The position numbers were made by a program, and so were the translations under genes. Below, piece by piece: positions 44,770-54,071 of a stretch of 64,000 bases of DNA (its first letter is position 1; every line of letters begins with the position of its first letter). The notes below the pieces were generated by a model that was not told the DNA's origin, ran no database searches, and saw nothing but the letters and a program-made list of their open reading frames with translations. This DNA comes from Pseudorhodobacter ferrugineus DSM 5888 (GTDB taxonomy: Bacteria > Pseudomonadota > Alphaproteobacteria > Rhodobacterales > Rhodobacteraceae), in the NCBI RefSeq assembly GCF_000420745.1, contig NZ_ATVN01000007.1, forward strand, positions 62,001-126,000, given 5' to 3'.

Positions 44770-45384
44770 ATGACCCTCACCGCCTTCCTCGCCGTGGCCC
44801 TTTTGCACCTTATGGCCGCGATCAGCCCCGGCCCCGCTGTCCTTATGGCCGCCCGCACGGGTGTCACCGAAGGGCTGCGTACCGGCACCTTCCTCGCCTT
44901 TGGCATCGGCGCTGGCGCGGTCATCTGGGCGATGGCCGCGCTCTTCGGTCTCGCCGTTATTTTCCAAGCCGCTCCCGCCCTCCTCTGGTCGCTCAAAATT
45001 ATTGGCGGCCTCTACCTTCTCCATATGGCTTGGGGCATGTGGCGCGATGCTGCCAAACCGCTTGATATGACCCAATCCACCCGCTTGCCCCGCACGCCCC
45101 TGTCGGCCTTCAAACTCGGCCTCGTCACCCAACTGGCCAACCCCAAACCCGCCGTCTTGTTCTCGGCCATCTTCATCGGCACTGTGCCACCCGAAACCCC
45201 GCTTTGGGTTTACGGCGCGCTCCTCACCGTGGTGTTCTTGAACGAGGCACTGTGGAATATCCTCGTCGCCCGCATCTTTTCCTTTGACCGGACGCGCGGC
45301 GCCTATATCAACCTTAAAACCATTATCGACCGGGCCTTTGGCGGCATGCTTGCCCTGCTGGGCCTCAAAATCGCAGCGACCTAA
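44770..45384 (+). CDS. LysE/RhtB family amino-acid exporter (paralogue)
   Basis: About 204 residues from ATG 44770 (AAAGG upstream). Six helices with SPGPAVLMAARTGVTEGLRTGTFLAFGIG and GGLYLLHMAWGMWRDA, matching the previous gene in layout. Low sequence identity between the two argues for an old duplication or independent recruitment, so their substrates may differ. The gene ends 27 bases before gpt. Confidence 0.87.
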   Translation: MTLTAFLAVALLHLMAAISPGPAVLMAARTGVTEGLRTGTFLAFGIGAGAVIWAMAALFGLAVIFQAAPALLWSLKIIGGLYLLHMAWGMWRDAAKPLDMTQSTRLPRTPLSAFKLGLVTQLANPKPAVLFSAIFIGTVPPETPLWVYGALLTVVFLNEALWNILVARIFSFDRTRGAYINLKTIIDRAFGGMLALLGLKIAAT

Positions 45385-45411
45385 CCTGCAATCTGACCAA
45401 GAGGGATCACC

Positions 45412-45915
45412 ATGACAGACCGTTTGCCCCATGAAAAAGGCTTCCACATTTCGTGGGATCAAATGCACCGTGACGCCCGCGCCCTTGCGTGGCGGTTGGA
45501 TGGCAAAGGCCCCGACAATGGCAATTGGAAAGCGGTCGTCGGCATCACCCGTGGCGGCATGGTGCCAGCAATGATCGTCGCGCGCGAACTCGACATCCGC
45601 GTGGTCGATACCATTTCTGTCAAAAGCTATGACCACCAAGACCGTGCCGAGGCCAAGGTCATCAAAGCGCCGCAAGCCGATGTGATGGGCGATGGCACCG
45701 GCATCCTGATCGTCGACGATCTGGTCGATACCGGCAAAACGCTGGAACTGGTGCGCAAACTTTATCCCAAAGCGCATTTCGCCACCGTCTATGCCAAACC
45801 ACATGGCCGCCCGATGGTAGAGACGTTTATTACAGAGGTCAGTCAGGACACATGGATTTTCTTTCCTTGGGATATGGCATTGCAATATGTCCAACCTTAC
45901 CGCGGCAAGGATTAA
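45412..45915 (+). CDS. gpt: Xanthine(-guanine) phosphoribosyltransferase
   Basis: Purine salvage enzyme, 167 residues. The PRPP-binding loop is [16 protein letters not shown], and the N-terminal [16 protein letters not shown] matches Gpt of E. coli. [21 protein letters not shown] carries the substrate loop. Xanthine and guanine are the expected bases. Its position after two exporters is probably not functional. Confidence 0.92.
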   Translation: MTDRLPHEKGFHISWDQMHRDARALAWRLDGKGPDNGNWKAVVGITRGGMVPAMIVARELDIRVVDTISVKSYDHQDRAEAKVIKAPQADVMGDGTGILIVDDLVDTGKTLELVRKLYPKAHFATVYAKPHGRPMVETFITEVSQDTWIFFPWDMALQYVQPYRGKD

Positions 45916-45945
45916 CACGGGCTTAAGGCCCAATCAAAAACAACG

Positions 45946-45967
45946 CGTATGTACGCCGTATGTACGC
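45946..45967 (+). repeat. 11-bp tandem direct repeat upstream of the aminotransferase gene
   Basis: CGTATGTACGC occurs twice back to back (45946-45956 and 45957-45967), 44 bases before the aminotransferase ATG. Each unit contains the palindrome GTAC; a related ATACGC follows. One helical turn per unit is what a dimeric regulator would need. Confidence 0.55.
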
Positions 45968-46010
45968 ATCCAATACGCAAAACATACACCCTCATTTACG
46001 GTGATCCCAC

Positions 46011-47189
46011 ATGATCCATCCCCTCAATCCCGCCATGGCCGCCACCGACCCACCTCCGGTGATGGAGGCGCGGCGCTGGCTTGACGGGGTGGTTTTTCCA
46101 CCGGATCGCCCGCTGATCAACGTCTCCCAAGCCGCCCCCACGGCCCCGCCACCCTTGGCCTTGCGCCAAGCAATCGCTGAAGCCGCATTGCACAACGACG
46201 CCGCCCATTTGTACGGTCCCGTCCTCGGCTTGCCCGCGCTTCGGGCTGAAATTGCGCAGCAATGGTCCACCGCTTACGGCGGGAATATCCAAGAAAATCA
46301 AGTTGCTATCACCCAAGGCTGCAATCAGGCCTTCACCGCGATTATGTCCACCTTGGCAGGTGCCGCGGATGAGGTGATTTTGCCAACCCCGTGGTATTTC
46401 AACCATAAAATGTGGCTGGATATGCAAGGCGTGCGCACCGTACCCTTGGCCACAGGCGAAGGTTTGATCCCCCGCGCCGCCGATGCCGCCGCCCTGATCA
46501 CAGATCGCACCCGCGCCATCGTTCTGGTCAGCCCGAACAACCCTGGCGGCGCGGAATACCCTGCCGAAACCTTAAATGATTTCATGTACTTAGCCCGCTC
46601 GCGTGGCATCGCCCTGATCATCGATGAAACCTACCGCGACTTCGACAGCCGCACAGGCGCGCCCCATACCCTGTTCACCGACCCGCAATGGGCCGACACC
46701 CTCATACATCTCTACAGCTTTTCAAAGGCTTACCGCCTGACCGGCCACCGCGTCGGTGCCGTCGTCGCCTCCGAATCCCGTCTGGCCGAGGTCGAAAAAT
46801 TCCTCGACACCGTCGCCATCTGCCCCAGCCAATTGGGCCAGATCGCAGCCCTTTGGGGGATGCAAAATCTGGGTCCTTGGGTCGCCAGTGAACGCCTTGA
46901 AATCCTGTCGCGTCGCAGCGCAATGATAAATGGTTTCAAAGACTTACCGGATTGGAAGCTGCTCGGCTGTGGTGCCTATTTCGCCTATATCGAACACCCC
47001 TACGCCTTGCCCTCGGACCAACTGGCCAAATCCCTTGTGCAAAAAGCGTCCCTCCTCACCCTGCCTGGCACCATGTTCCAACCCGCCGGATCGGCAGATG
47101 GCAAACGCCAACTCCGCATCGCCTTTGCCAACATAGACGCCACGGGCATCACAGAGTTTTTCAAACGTCTTCAACACCTTACGCTTTAA
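46011..47189 (+). CDS. Class I/II pyridoxal-phosphate aminotransferase
   Basis: 392-residue fold-type I aminotransferase. PLP Lys239 in LYSFSKAYRLTGHRVGA, LVSPNNPGG, and LIIDETYRDF are in place. This resembles the group that transaminates aspartate, aromatic or branched amino acids, but the substrate cannot be assigned. The gene stands alone behind a tandem direct repeat that may be its operator, and ends in copy 5 of the dispersed repeat. Confidence 0.87.
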   Translation: MIHPLNPAMAATDPPPVMEARRWLDGVVFPPDRPLINVSQAAPTAPPPLALRQAIAEAALHNDAAHLYGPVLGLPALRAEIAQQWSTAYGGNIQENQVAITQGCNQAFTAIMSTLAGAADEVILPTPWYFNHKMWLDMQGVRTVPLATGEGLIPRAADAAALITDRTRAIVLVSPNNPGGAEYPAETLNDFMYLARSRGIALIIDETYRDFDSRTGAPHTLFTDPQWADTLIHLYSFSKAYRLTGHRVGAVVASESRLAEVEKFLDTVAICPSQLGQIAALWGMQNLGPWVASERLEILSRRSAMINGFKDLPDWKLLGCGAYFAYIEHPYALPSDQLAKSLVQKASLLTLPGTMFQPAGSADGKRQLRIAFANIDATGITEFFKRLQHLTL

Positions 47190-47231
47190 TTTAATCTTTG
47201 CGTAAATACTCAAATGGGTGCTGGATCCCCC
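47190..47231 (-). repeat. Dispersed GC-hairpin/GAGTATTT repeat, copy 5
   Basis: On the minus strand GGGGGATCCAGCACCC is followed by TTTGAGTATTTACGCAAAGA, a close match to the AT part of copies 1 and 3. It begins one base after the aminotransferase stop but points the other way, so orientation relative to genes is not fixed across the copies. Confidence 0.7.
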
Positions 47232-47326
47232 AAACCGCCGCCCATAACACACCCAAACCCAACACCTTGCCCCCGCCCCTCTAACCCCATAGACAAGGGC
47301 CAACGACGTTTCCAAAGGTAGATCAC

Positions 47327-49213
47327 ATGGCAAATCGCAGCGCAAAGACAGGTCCTGACCAAGACGAAAGCACCCCCCGCAAGAAAAGCAAGGGCACCAG
47401 TGTCGTCGTCTGGATCTTGATGGCCATGCTCGTCCTTGGCCTCGGCGGTTTTGGCATCACCAACTTCGGCGGCGGCGTCTCGTCCATCGGCAAGGTGGGC
47501 GAGCGTGAGATTGAGGTGAACGATTATGCCCGCGCCTTGCAGCAACAAATCAACGCGCTTTCGGCCCAGTTCGGCACCAACCTGACCTTGCAACAGGCGC
47601 AATCGCTGGGGCTTGACCAGCAGGTCCGCCAACAGCTGATTGACACCGCTGCCCTTGACAATGAAACCGACCGCATCGGCATTTCGGCAGGCGACGAACG
47701 CATCGCCATTGAGATCACCAGCTCTAGTGCTTTCAGCGGGCCGACTGGCAAATTTGACCGTGACGCCTATCGTTTTACCTTGCAAAACAACCGTTTAACC
47801 GAGGCACAGTATGAAAACAAAATGCGCGAAGACCTGTCGCGCGCGCTGCTTCAAGGCGCAGTTACTGGCGGCTTCACTGCACCAACCGCGCTAACCAACA
47901 CGCTTTACGACTACATCTCGGAACGCCGCGGCATCAGTCTATTGCGCCTGACGGCCGCAGACCTGACCTCTGAAATCCCCGACCCGACCGAGGAAGAGCT
48001 GACCGCTTATTACAACGACAATATCGCCGAATTCACCGCCCCCGAGGCCCGCCGCATCACCTATGCGGCCCTGATGCCCGAAGCGATTTCCGACAAGATG
48101 GCGCTGGATGAGGATGCACTGAAAACGCTTTATGATCAGCGCATCGCCGAATTCGTCCAGCCAGAACGCCGCCTTGTGGAACGTCTGGTTTATCCCAATG
48201 AGGACGCCGCAAACGCCGCCAAAGCCTTGCTAGGTGCGGGCACATCTTTTGAAACTCTGGTTGCTGATCGCGGCGTCAGCTTGACCGATATCGACCTAGG
48301 CGATCAGGCCGAGGCAGATTTGGGCGCCGCAGGCCCCGCCATTTTTGCCCTGACAGAACCCGGCGTGGTTGGCCCTTTTGCATCCGACCTTGGCCCAGCC
48401 TTGTTCCGGATGAACGGTGTGCTTGCCGCCCAAAACACCAGCTTTGAAGACGCCCGCACCGATCTTGCTGCCGAACAGGCCGCCGATGCGGCCCGCCGTG
48501 CGATAAGCGACCAAATTGAAAGCATTGATGACCGGTTGGCCAGTGGCGCAACCTTGGAAGACCTGGCCAAAGAAACCGATATGTCTCTGGCACAGATAGA
48601 TTTTTCTGCCCAGTCAAGCGAAGGCATGGCCGCATATCCCACCTTCCGCACCGCAGCCGAGGCCGCCGCCACCGGCGATTTCCCCGAGGTGATACAAACC
48701 GATGACGGCGGCATTTTTGCTTTGCGTCTCGATGAAATCATCCCACCAACGCCGATCCCCTTTGATCAGGTCCGTGATGCGGTCGATGCCAGCTGGCGCG
48801 CCAAGACGACCAACGCCGCGCTGACCGACCTTGCCAACAGCATCAAGACCCAGATCGAAGACGGCGCTGCCTTGGGCGGCTTTGGCATCACCGAGGTGAT
48901 CCCAGATCTGACCCGCTCCAGCACAGTCGAAGGCGCGCCAGCATCGCTTGTGTCTGACCTGTTCAAGATGGATATCAATCAGGTCCGCGTAGAGGAAGAC
49001 GGCACTTTCATCGCCCTCGTCCAACTTCAAACGATCACCCCTGCAGCACCAACGGGCGACGATGCCGATGCCCTTAAAGGGGCGATTTCGGCGCAGGTTG
49101 AACAGGCCATCGCGCAAGATGCCTTTACCCTGTTCACCAATGCCTTGACGCAAGAGGCGGGGATCAGCCTGAACACTACGGCCATCAACGCCGTTCACGC
49201 GCAATTTCAGTAA
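47327..49213 (+). CDS. ppiD: Periplasmic folding chaperone PpiD (parvulin family)
   Basis: 628 residues anchored by one N-terminal helix (about 24-46: TSVVVWILMAMLVLGLGGFGI), the rest periplasmic. It has a SurA-like chaperone part (VGEREIEVNDYARALQQQINAL and KFDRDAYRFTLQNNRLTEAQYENKMREDLSRALL) and an internal parvulin-like region (about 255-360: LDEDALKTLYDQRIAEFVQPERRLVERLVYP). It helps outer-membrane and secreted proteins fold at the Sec exit. It lies upstream of trpE by nine bases, so it may be cotranscribed with it. Confidence 0.87.
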   Translation: MANRSAKTGPDQDESTPRKKSKGTSVVVWILMAMLVLGLGGFGITNFGGGVSSIGKVGEREIEVNDYARALQQQINALSAQFGTNLTLQQAQSLGLDQQVRQQLIDTAALDNETDRIGISAGDERIAIEITSSSAFSGPTGKFDRDAYRFTLQNNRLTEAQYENKMREDLSRALLQGAVTGGFTAPTALTNTLYDYISERRGISLLRLTAADLTSEIPDPTEEELTAYYNDNIAEFTAPEARRITYAALMPEAISDKMALDEDALKTLYDQRIAEFVQPERRLVERLVYPNEDAANAAKALLGAGTSFETLVADRGVSLTDIDLGDQAEADLGAAGPAIFALTEPGVVGPFASDLGPALFRMNGVLAAQNTSFEDARTDLAAEQAADAARRAISDQIESIDDRLASGATLEDLAKETDMSLAQIDFSAQSSEGMAAYPTFRTAAEAAATGDFPEVIQTDDGGIFALRLDEIIPPTPIPFDQVRDAVDASWRAKTTNAALTDLANSIKTQIEDGAALGGFGITEVIPDLTRSSTVEGAPASLVSDLFKMDINQVRVEEDGTFIALVQLQTITPAAPTGDDADALKGAISAQVEQAIAQDAFTLFTNALTQEAGISLNTTAINAVHAQFQ

Positions 49214-49222
49214 CGGTTCCCA

Positions 49223-50731
49223 ATGGCACAGCTAACCCCCGACTTTGACACCTTTGAAAAGGGCTGGGCTGCAGGGCGCAACCAAGTGGTCTATGCCCGC
49301 ATCGCCGCCGATCTGGATACGCCCGTGTCTTTGATGCTGAAACTGGGCGAGGCGCGCGGCGATACTTTCATGCTCGAATCCGTCACAGGCGGCGAAATTC
49401 GCGGGCGCTATTCGGTTGTGGGGATGAAGCCCGATTTGATCTGGCGCTGCCGTGGCACCGCGGTCGATATCAACCGCGAGGCGCGCTTTGACCAAGCCGC
49501 CTATCAGGCCGACCCCACGCCGCCCTTGCAAAGCCTGCGCGCCCTGATCGCGGAAAGCGCGATTGACATGCCCGCCGATTTGCCCGCGATTGCCTCGGGC
49601 CTGTTTGGTTATCTCGGCTATGATATGATCCGTTTGGTTGAACATCTCCCCAACGTGAACCCCGATCCTTTGGGTCTGCCCGATGCCGTGCTGATGCGCC
49701 CCTCCGTTGTGGCCGTGCTTGACAGGGTAAAGGGCGAGGTGACAGTGGTCGCCCCCGCTTGGACTGGTGCGGGCCTGTCCGCACGCGCCGCCTATGCCCA
49801 AGCGGCCGAACGTGTGATGGACGCCTTGCGCGACCTTGACCGCGCCCCCCGCGCCGACCGCGACTTTGGCGAGGCAACAGCCGTCGGCCCCGCACAGTCT
49901 AACTTTACCCACAAGGGCTATCTGCAAGCCGTTGAAAAGGCCAAAGATTACATCCGCGCGGGTGACATCTTTCAGGTCGTCCCGTCGCAGCGCTGGAAAC
50001 AACAGTTCAAGGCCCCTCCCTTCGCACTCTACCGCAGTTTGCGCCGCACCAACCCGTCGCCTTTCATGTTCTTTTTCAACTTCGGCGGCTTTCAGGTGGT
50101 CGGTGCCAGCCCCGAAATCCTTGTCCGTCTGCGCGACGGCGAGGTGACCGTCCGCCCCATCGCAGGCACCCGCAAACGCGGCGCCACACCCGAGGAAGAC
50201 CGAGCGAACGAGCTTGACCTTATCTCGGACCCCAAGGAATTGGCCGAGCATCTGATGCTGTTGGACCTTGGCCGCAACGATGTGGGCCGCGTGGCGAAAA
50301 TCGGCACCGTGCGCCCGACCGAGGAATTTATTATTGAACGCTACAGCCATGTGATGCATATCGTCTCCAACGTGGTCGGCCAAATTGCGGACGGCGAGGA
50401 TGCACTGTCGGCGCTGCTTGCGGGCTTGCCCGCGGGCACGGTTTCGGGCGCACCCAAGGTCCGCGCGATGGAAATCATTGACGAGCTGGAACCCGAAAAG
50501 CGCGGCGTATACGGTGGCGGTGTTGGCTATTTCGCCGCCAACGGCGAGATGGATTTTTGCATCGCCCTGCGCACCGCCGTGATCAAAGACGAACAGCTTT
50601 ATATTCAGGCAGGCGGCGGCGTGGTCTATGACAGCGATCCGCAGGCGGAATTTGAAGAAACCGAGAATAAATCCCGCGCCTTGCGCAAAGCCGCCGAAGA
50701 TGCGGGCCTGTTCGCCAGCGGCAACCGCTGA
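49223..50731 (+). CDS. trpE: Anthranilate synthase component I
   Basis: Chorismate to anthranilate, first step of tryptophan synthesis. 502 residues. N-terminal MLESVTGGEIRGRYSVVGMKPD carries the Ser/Gly feedback site region (ESV-x-G), and the catalytic half has NPSPFMFFFNFGGFQVVGASPEIL, RPIAGTRKRG, DLGRNDVGRV and VSGAPKVRAMEIIDELEPEKRG. It is separated from trpG by a convergent-then-divergent yibQ-like gene on the other strand. No leader peptide with Trp codons is visible in the nine-base gap to ppiD. Confidence 0.96.
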   Translation: MAQLTPDFDTFEKGWAAGRNQVVYARIAADLDTPVSLMLKLGEARGDTFMLESVTGGEIRGRYSVVGMKPDLIWRCRGTAVDINREARFDQAAYQADPTPPLQSLRALIAESAIDMPADLPAIASGLFGYLGYDMIRLVEHLPNVNPDPLGLPDAVLMRPSVVAVLDRVKGEVTVVAPAWTGAGLSARAAYAQAAERVMDALRDLDRAPRADRDFGEATAVGPAQSNFTHKGYLQAVEKAKDYIRAGDIFQVVPSQRWKQQFKAPPFALYRSLRRTNPSPFMFFFNFGGFQVVGASPEILVRLRDGEVTVRPIAGTRKRGATPEEDRANELDLISDPKELAEHLMLLDLGRNDVGRVAKIGTVRPTEEFIIERYSHVMHIVSNVVGQIADGEDALSALLAGLPAGTVSGAPKVRAMEIIDELEPEKRGVYGGGVGYFAANGEMDFCIALRTAVIKDEQLYIQAGGGVVYDSDPQAEFEETENKSRALRKAAEDAGLFASGNR

Positions 50732-50772
50732 CGCGCAGGCAGGATAATAGGGGGGCTCCCCCCCACCCACCT

Positions 50773-52305
50773 TTATTGTGACGTCATCACAGCCGTTGCA
50801 GGTGCAAGCGCAACTGTGGCTGCCCGCCCTTCAACCGCCCATTCCAACAAGGCTGCCACCGTTTCAGGACGGGTTTGACCCGCCACAACGACACGCCCGT
50901 CTTGGGCCGCCTTGAACGCCGCACGGTCCAAATAGCGGCGGATGATTGGGCTGCCCTCATTCCCGCCGTCCAGCGACCGGAAAATCAACGCGCTCGGCAC
51001 ACCGTCACGCCGCGCCACCTGCGACGCCGCATTCAACCCACGGTCCCACGACAAAACCCCGCGCCCTTGATCCTTGACCAAGGCCAACACTTGTGTGGCC
51101 AGCGTGCGGTTGCCTTGAAACCCGCCTTGCTCAAGGTCCACCACCGCCACCGCCTCGGGCAGCGCCTTTGCCATCACCTCAAAGCTCACCGCCAGATCCG
51201 AGGCTTGCGCACCCGTCGGAAGACCTGACGCAATCATCACCACCTCTTGCCCTGCCGCGCGGTAAATCTGCGCCGCCGTGGCCGCATCGGGCAACAGGGG
51301 GTCAATCATGAACGACACAGGAAACGGGATCGCTGCCAAGGCCTCACGGTCAACGTCTGGCCCTCCTGTGTCTTGCAGCACAATCGCAAACAACGGTTTT
51401 TTATCAGCGTTTTCAAAGGGTCGCGCATATCGCTCAACGGGCGGCAAACCTGCTCCGTCCGAAAGACCCACCGTCGCAGGGTCCACAGCTTGACCTCCCT
51501 GCGTTTGGGTTCCCTCTGCCGTGGCCGCCGCAGTGATCGACGGCAAACGCCCCGTCTTCACGCCGTCCACCTTATTGCCAAACCCTGTCGCAGGGCGCAA
51601 AATGGGTGTGTCTTGCGATGCATTGTCAGCGCTTGGTGTGTCCATCGCCGCAGTGCCATCACTTGCAGGCGCATCTGGAACCACCACAACCACGTCAGGC
51701 AAGCTGGCCGGATCAACAGCCACACCATCTGTCGCTGCATCCGCTGTGGCATCCGGCACAACCTCTGCCGCCGCAGGGGGCGCATCGGGTGCGCTTGCAT
51801 CTGGCAAGGGCTCAACCGCACGTGCGCCATTGGCTGCAATCGTATCCCCCATCGCAGGCACAACGGGGCTGGTACCAGCATCGGTTCCGGTGTCGGGCTG
51901 CGCCATGACGGTTTGCACCTCGGGCAGCTTTGGGCTGTCAGTTTCGACCACCGCATCGGCAGTCGGCCCGGGCGCCAGCGTCTCTTCGGGCAATGCATCT
52001 GGCGCAGACGCAAGGGCTACGTCGCCTCCAGCCGCTGGCAAGATCGGCTCAACAGCCGCGTCTGGCATGACCACAGCCAGCTCTGATGCCGCGTCATCAG
52101 GCGCTTCAGGCTGCAGTTTCGCCTCACCCCCGCTTAGCGCCGTTTCTGTCTGCACCTCTGCTGCGGGTGCACTTGCCACAACCGCGGCAGGCGGTTCCAG
52201 CCCGTCCTGTCCTTGGGGGGAAACGGTTAGCTGCGATGCAACGACCAAACCAAGCCCCGCCACAACGGTGCCCCATCCTGCTCCTACGAAAAACCCACGG
52301 CTCAC
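50773..52305 (-). CDS. yibQ: Divergent polysaccharide deacetylase (YibQ-like)
   Basis: 510 residues from GTG 52305, which has AGGAGG six bases upstream and opens a signal-anchor VSRGFFVGAGWGTVVAGLGLVVASQL. Residues ~40-290 are Ala/Pro/Asp/Thr-rich low complexity, probably disordered. The C-terminal ~230 residues match the divergent polysaccharide deacetylase family (FAIVLQDTGGPDVDREALAAIPFPVSFMIDPLLPDAATAAQIYRAAGQEVVMIASGLP). The catalytic HxxH-type site of true deacetylases is not evident. It lies between trpE and trpGDC, on the opposite strand. Confidence 0.82.
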   Translation of the reverse strand: MSRGFFVGAGWGTVVAGLGLVVASQLTVSPQGQDGLEPPAAVVASAPAAEVQTETALSGGEAKLQPEAPDDAASELAVVMPDAAVEPILPAAGGDVALASAPDALPEETLAPGPTADAVVETDSPKLPEVQTVMAQPDTGTDAGTSPVVPAMGDTIAANGARAVEPLPDASAPDAPPAAAEVVPDATADAATDGVAVDPASLPDVVVVVPDAPASDGTAAMDTPSADNASQDTPILRPATGFGNKVDGVKTGRLPSITAAATAEGTQTQGGQAVDPATVGLSDGAGLPPVERYARPFENADKKPLFAIVLQDTGGPDVDREALAAIPFPVSFMIDPLLPDAATAAQIYRAAGQEVVMIASGLPTGAQASDLAVSFEVMAKALPEAVAVVDLEQGGFQGNRTLATQVLALVKDQGRGVLSWDRGLNAASQVARRDGVPSALIFRSLDGGNEGSPIIRRYLDRAAFKAAQDGRVVVAGQTRPETVAALLEWAVEGRAATVALAPATAVMTSQ

Positions 52306-52451
52306 CCGCAACCCTCCTGCCTGCACACACTCGGTTCGGATCAAAAAGGAAGGGTTTCCCTTGACGCCCCTGTACCGCTCGGCCCATGTATAGCGCGACA
52401 CTTCGGCGGGTTCACCCCTAAACAGACATCGACAGGCACAGGCTAGGCATT

Positions 52452-53033
52452 ATGCTGCTATTGATCGACAACTATGACAGTTTTACCTACAATCTCGTGC
52501 ATTATCTGGGCGAGTTGGGGGCAGATATCCGCGTTGTGCGCAATGATGCGATGGATGTGCAGGCCGCAATGGCGTTGAACCCTGAAATGATTGTGCTGTC
52601 ACCGGGGCCGTGTGACCCATCCGCAGCCGGAATTTGCCTGCCGCTGACCATGGCCGCAGCCGATGCGAAAATCCCCCTGTTGGGCGTTTGCCTTGGGCAT
52701 CAAACCATCGGCCAGGCCTTTGGCGGCAAGGTCGTGCGCTGCCATGAAATCGTGCATGGCAAAATGGGCACAATGCACCACAACGGCACGGGCGTCTTCA
52801 CCGGCCTGCCCTCGCCATTCCTTGCCACGCGCTATCACAGCCTTGTGGTCGACCGCGAAACCCTGCCCGCTTGCCTAGAGGCAAACGCTTGGCTGGAAGA
52901 TGGCACCATCATGGGCCTGCGCCACAAAACCTTGCCCATCGAAGGCGTGCAATTCCACCCCGAAAGCATCAAATCCGAACATGGCCACCAATTGCTGCGC
53001 AATTTCCTCAACCGCGCAAAGGCGGCGGCATGA
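52452..53033 (+). CDS. trpG: Anthranilate synthase component II (glutamine amidotransferase)
   Basis: 193-residue class I amidotransferase. Catalytic Cys80 in [17 protein letters not shown], His and Glu in [11 protein letters not shown], and the N-terminal [21 protein letters not shown] are intact. It feeds ammonia to TrpE and may also serve PabB. First gene of trpG-trpD-trpC-moaC-moeA, overlapping trpD by ATGA. Confidence 0.96.
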   Translation: MLLLIDNYDSFTYNLVHYLGELGADIRVVRNDAMDVQAAMALNPEMIVLSPGPCDPSAAGICLPLTMAAADAKIPLLGVCLGHQTIGQAFGGKVVRCHEIVHGKMGTMHHNGTGVFTGLPSPFLATRYHSLVVDRETLPACLEANAWLEDGTIMGLRHKTLPIEGVQFHPESIKSEHGHQLLRNFLNRAKAAA

Positions 53034-54046
53034 GCGACCGTTTGAAACCTCTAATCGGCACGGCCTGTGACCGCCCCCTGACCCGCGCAGAGGCCGAGGT
53101 CGCCTTTACCGCGCTGTTTGAAGGCGATGCGACACCCGCCCAGATCGGCGGCTTTCTGATTGCCCTGCGGATGCGCGGCGAAACGGTTGATGAAATCGCC
53201 GCCGCTGCCAGCGTCATGCGCGCCAAGTGTAACGCAGTTGTGGCCCCCGCAGGTGCGATGGATATCGTCGGCACAGGCGGCGATGGCAAAGGCACGCTGA
53301 ACATTTCCACCGCCACCGCCTTTGTCGTGGCAGGCGCAGGCGTCGTGGTGGCCAAACACGGCAACCGCAACCTTTCGTCGAAATCGGGTGCCGCAGATGC
53401 ACTGACCGAAATGGGCCTGAACGTCATGGTTGGCCCCAAAGTCGTGGAAACCTGTCTGGCCGAGGCTGGAATCGGCTTTATGATGGCCCCCATGCACCAC
53501 CCCGCAACCCGCCATGTCGCCCCTGCCCGCCTTGAACTTGGCACGCGCACTTTGTTCAACATTCTTGGGCCTTTGACCAACCCCGCTGGCGTTAAAATGC
53601 AGCTAACAGGGGCCTATAACGCCGCCCTGATCCGCCCGATGGCCGAGGTGCTGCTCGCCCTTGGCTCTACCTCGGCGTGGCTGGTGCATGGCGGCGATGG
53701 CACGGATGAGCTGTCAATCGCAGCCCCGTCCAAAGTGGCCGCGCTGAAAGACGGCGCGATCACCGAATTTGACATCCACCCCGAGGATGCAGGCCTGCCC
53801 GTCCACCCGTTCGAGGCGATCATGGGCGGCAGCCCGTCTGAAAACGCCGCCGCCTTGCGCGCGCTTTTGAACGGCGAGGCGGGCGCTTACCGCGATGCTG
53901 TGCTGCTGAACTCCGCCGCCGCCCTTTTGGTCGCGGGCAAAGCCGCTGACCTGAAATCAGGGGTTGAAATGGCCCGCAGCAGCATCGATTCCGGTGCCGC
54001 GCGCGCGCGTGTCGAGACCTTGGCGCGGATCACCTCTGCCGCCTGA
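53030..54046 (+). CDS. trpD: Anthranilate phosphoribosyltransferase
   Basis: Adds the ribosyl phosphate to anthranilate. 338 residues with [20 protein letters not shown] (PRPP/Mg site), [22 protein letters not shown], and the anthranilate-binding [34 protein letters not shown]. The start is fixed by the ATGA overlap with trpG. The 26-bp gap to trpC holds the ribosome site for that gene. Confidence 0.96.
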   Translation: MSDRLKPLIGTACDRPLTRAEAEVAFTALFEGDATPAQIGGFLIALRMRGETVDEIAAAASVMRAKCNAVVAPAGAMDIVGTGGDGKGTLNISTATAFVVAGAGVVVAKHGNRNLSSKSGAADALTEMGLNVMVGPKVVETCLAEAGIGFMMAPMHHPATRHVAPARLELGTRTLFNILGPLTNPAGVKMQLTGAYNAALIRPMAEVLLALGSTSAWLVHGGDGTDELSIAAPSKVAALKDGAITEFDIHPEDAGLPVHPFEAIMGGSPSENAAALRALLNGEAGAYRDAVLLNSAAALLVAGKAADLKSGVEMARSSIDSGAARARVETLARITSAA

Positions 54047-54071
54047 AACACCCAAAAAGAACGGCCAAAAG

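Noticed and set aside
44062-45933. A 623-codon minus-strand open frame
   Set aside because: It lies antisense to fabI end, both LysE genes and gpt, all clearly real; the product is a Gly/His/Asp-rich translation with no domain, as expected from GC-rich shadow frames.
45946-45967. Start of a CRISPR-like array
   Set aside because: Only two adjacent 11-bp units without spacers; no cas genes in the window.
49232-50770. A 512-codon minus-strand open frame opposite trpE
   Set aside because: Fully antisense to trpE, with a His/Ala/Gly-rich arbitrary product. Codon position bias belongs to trpE.
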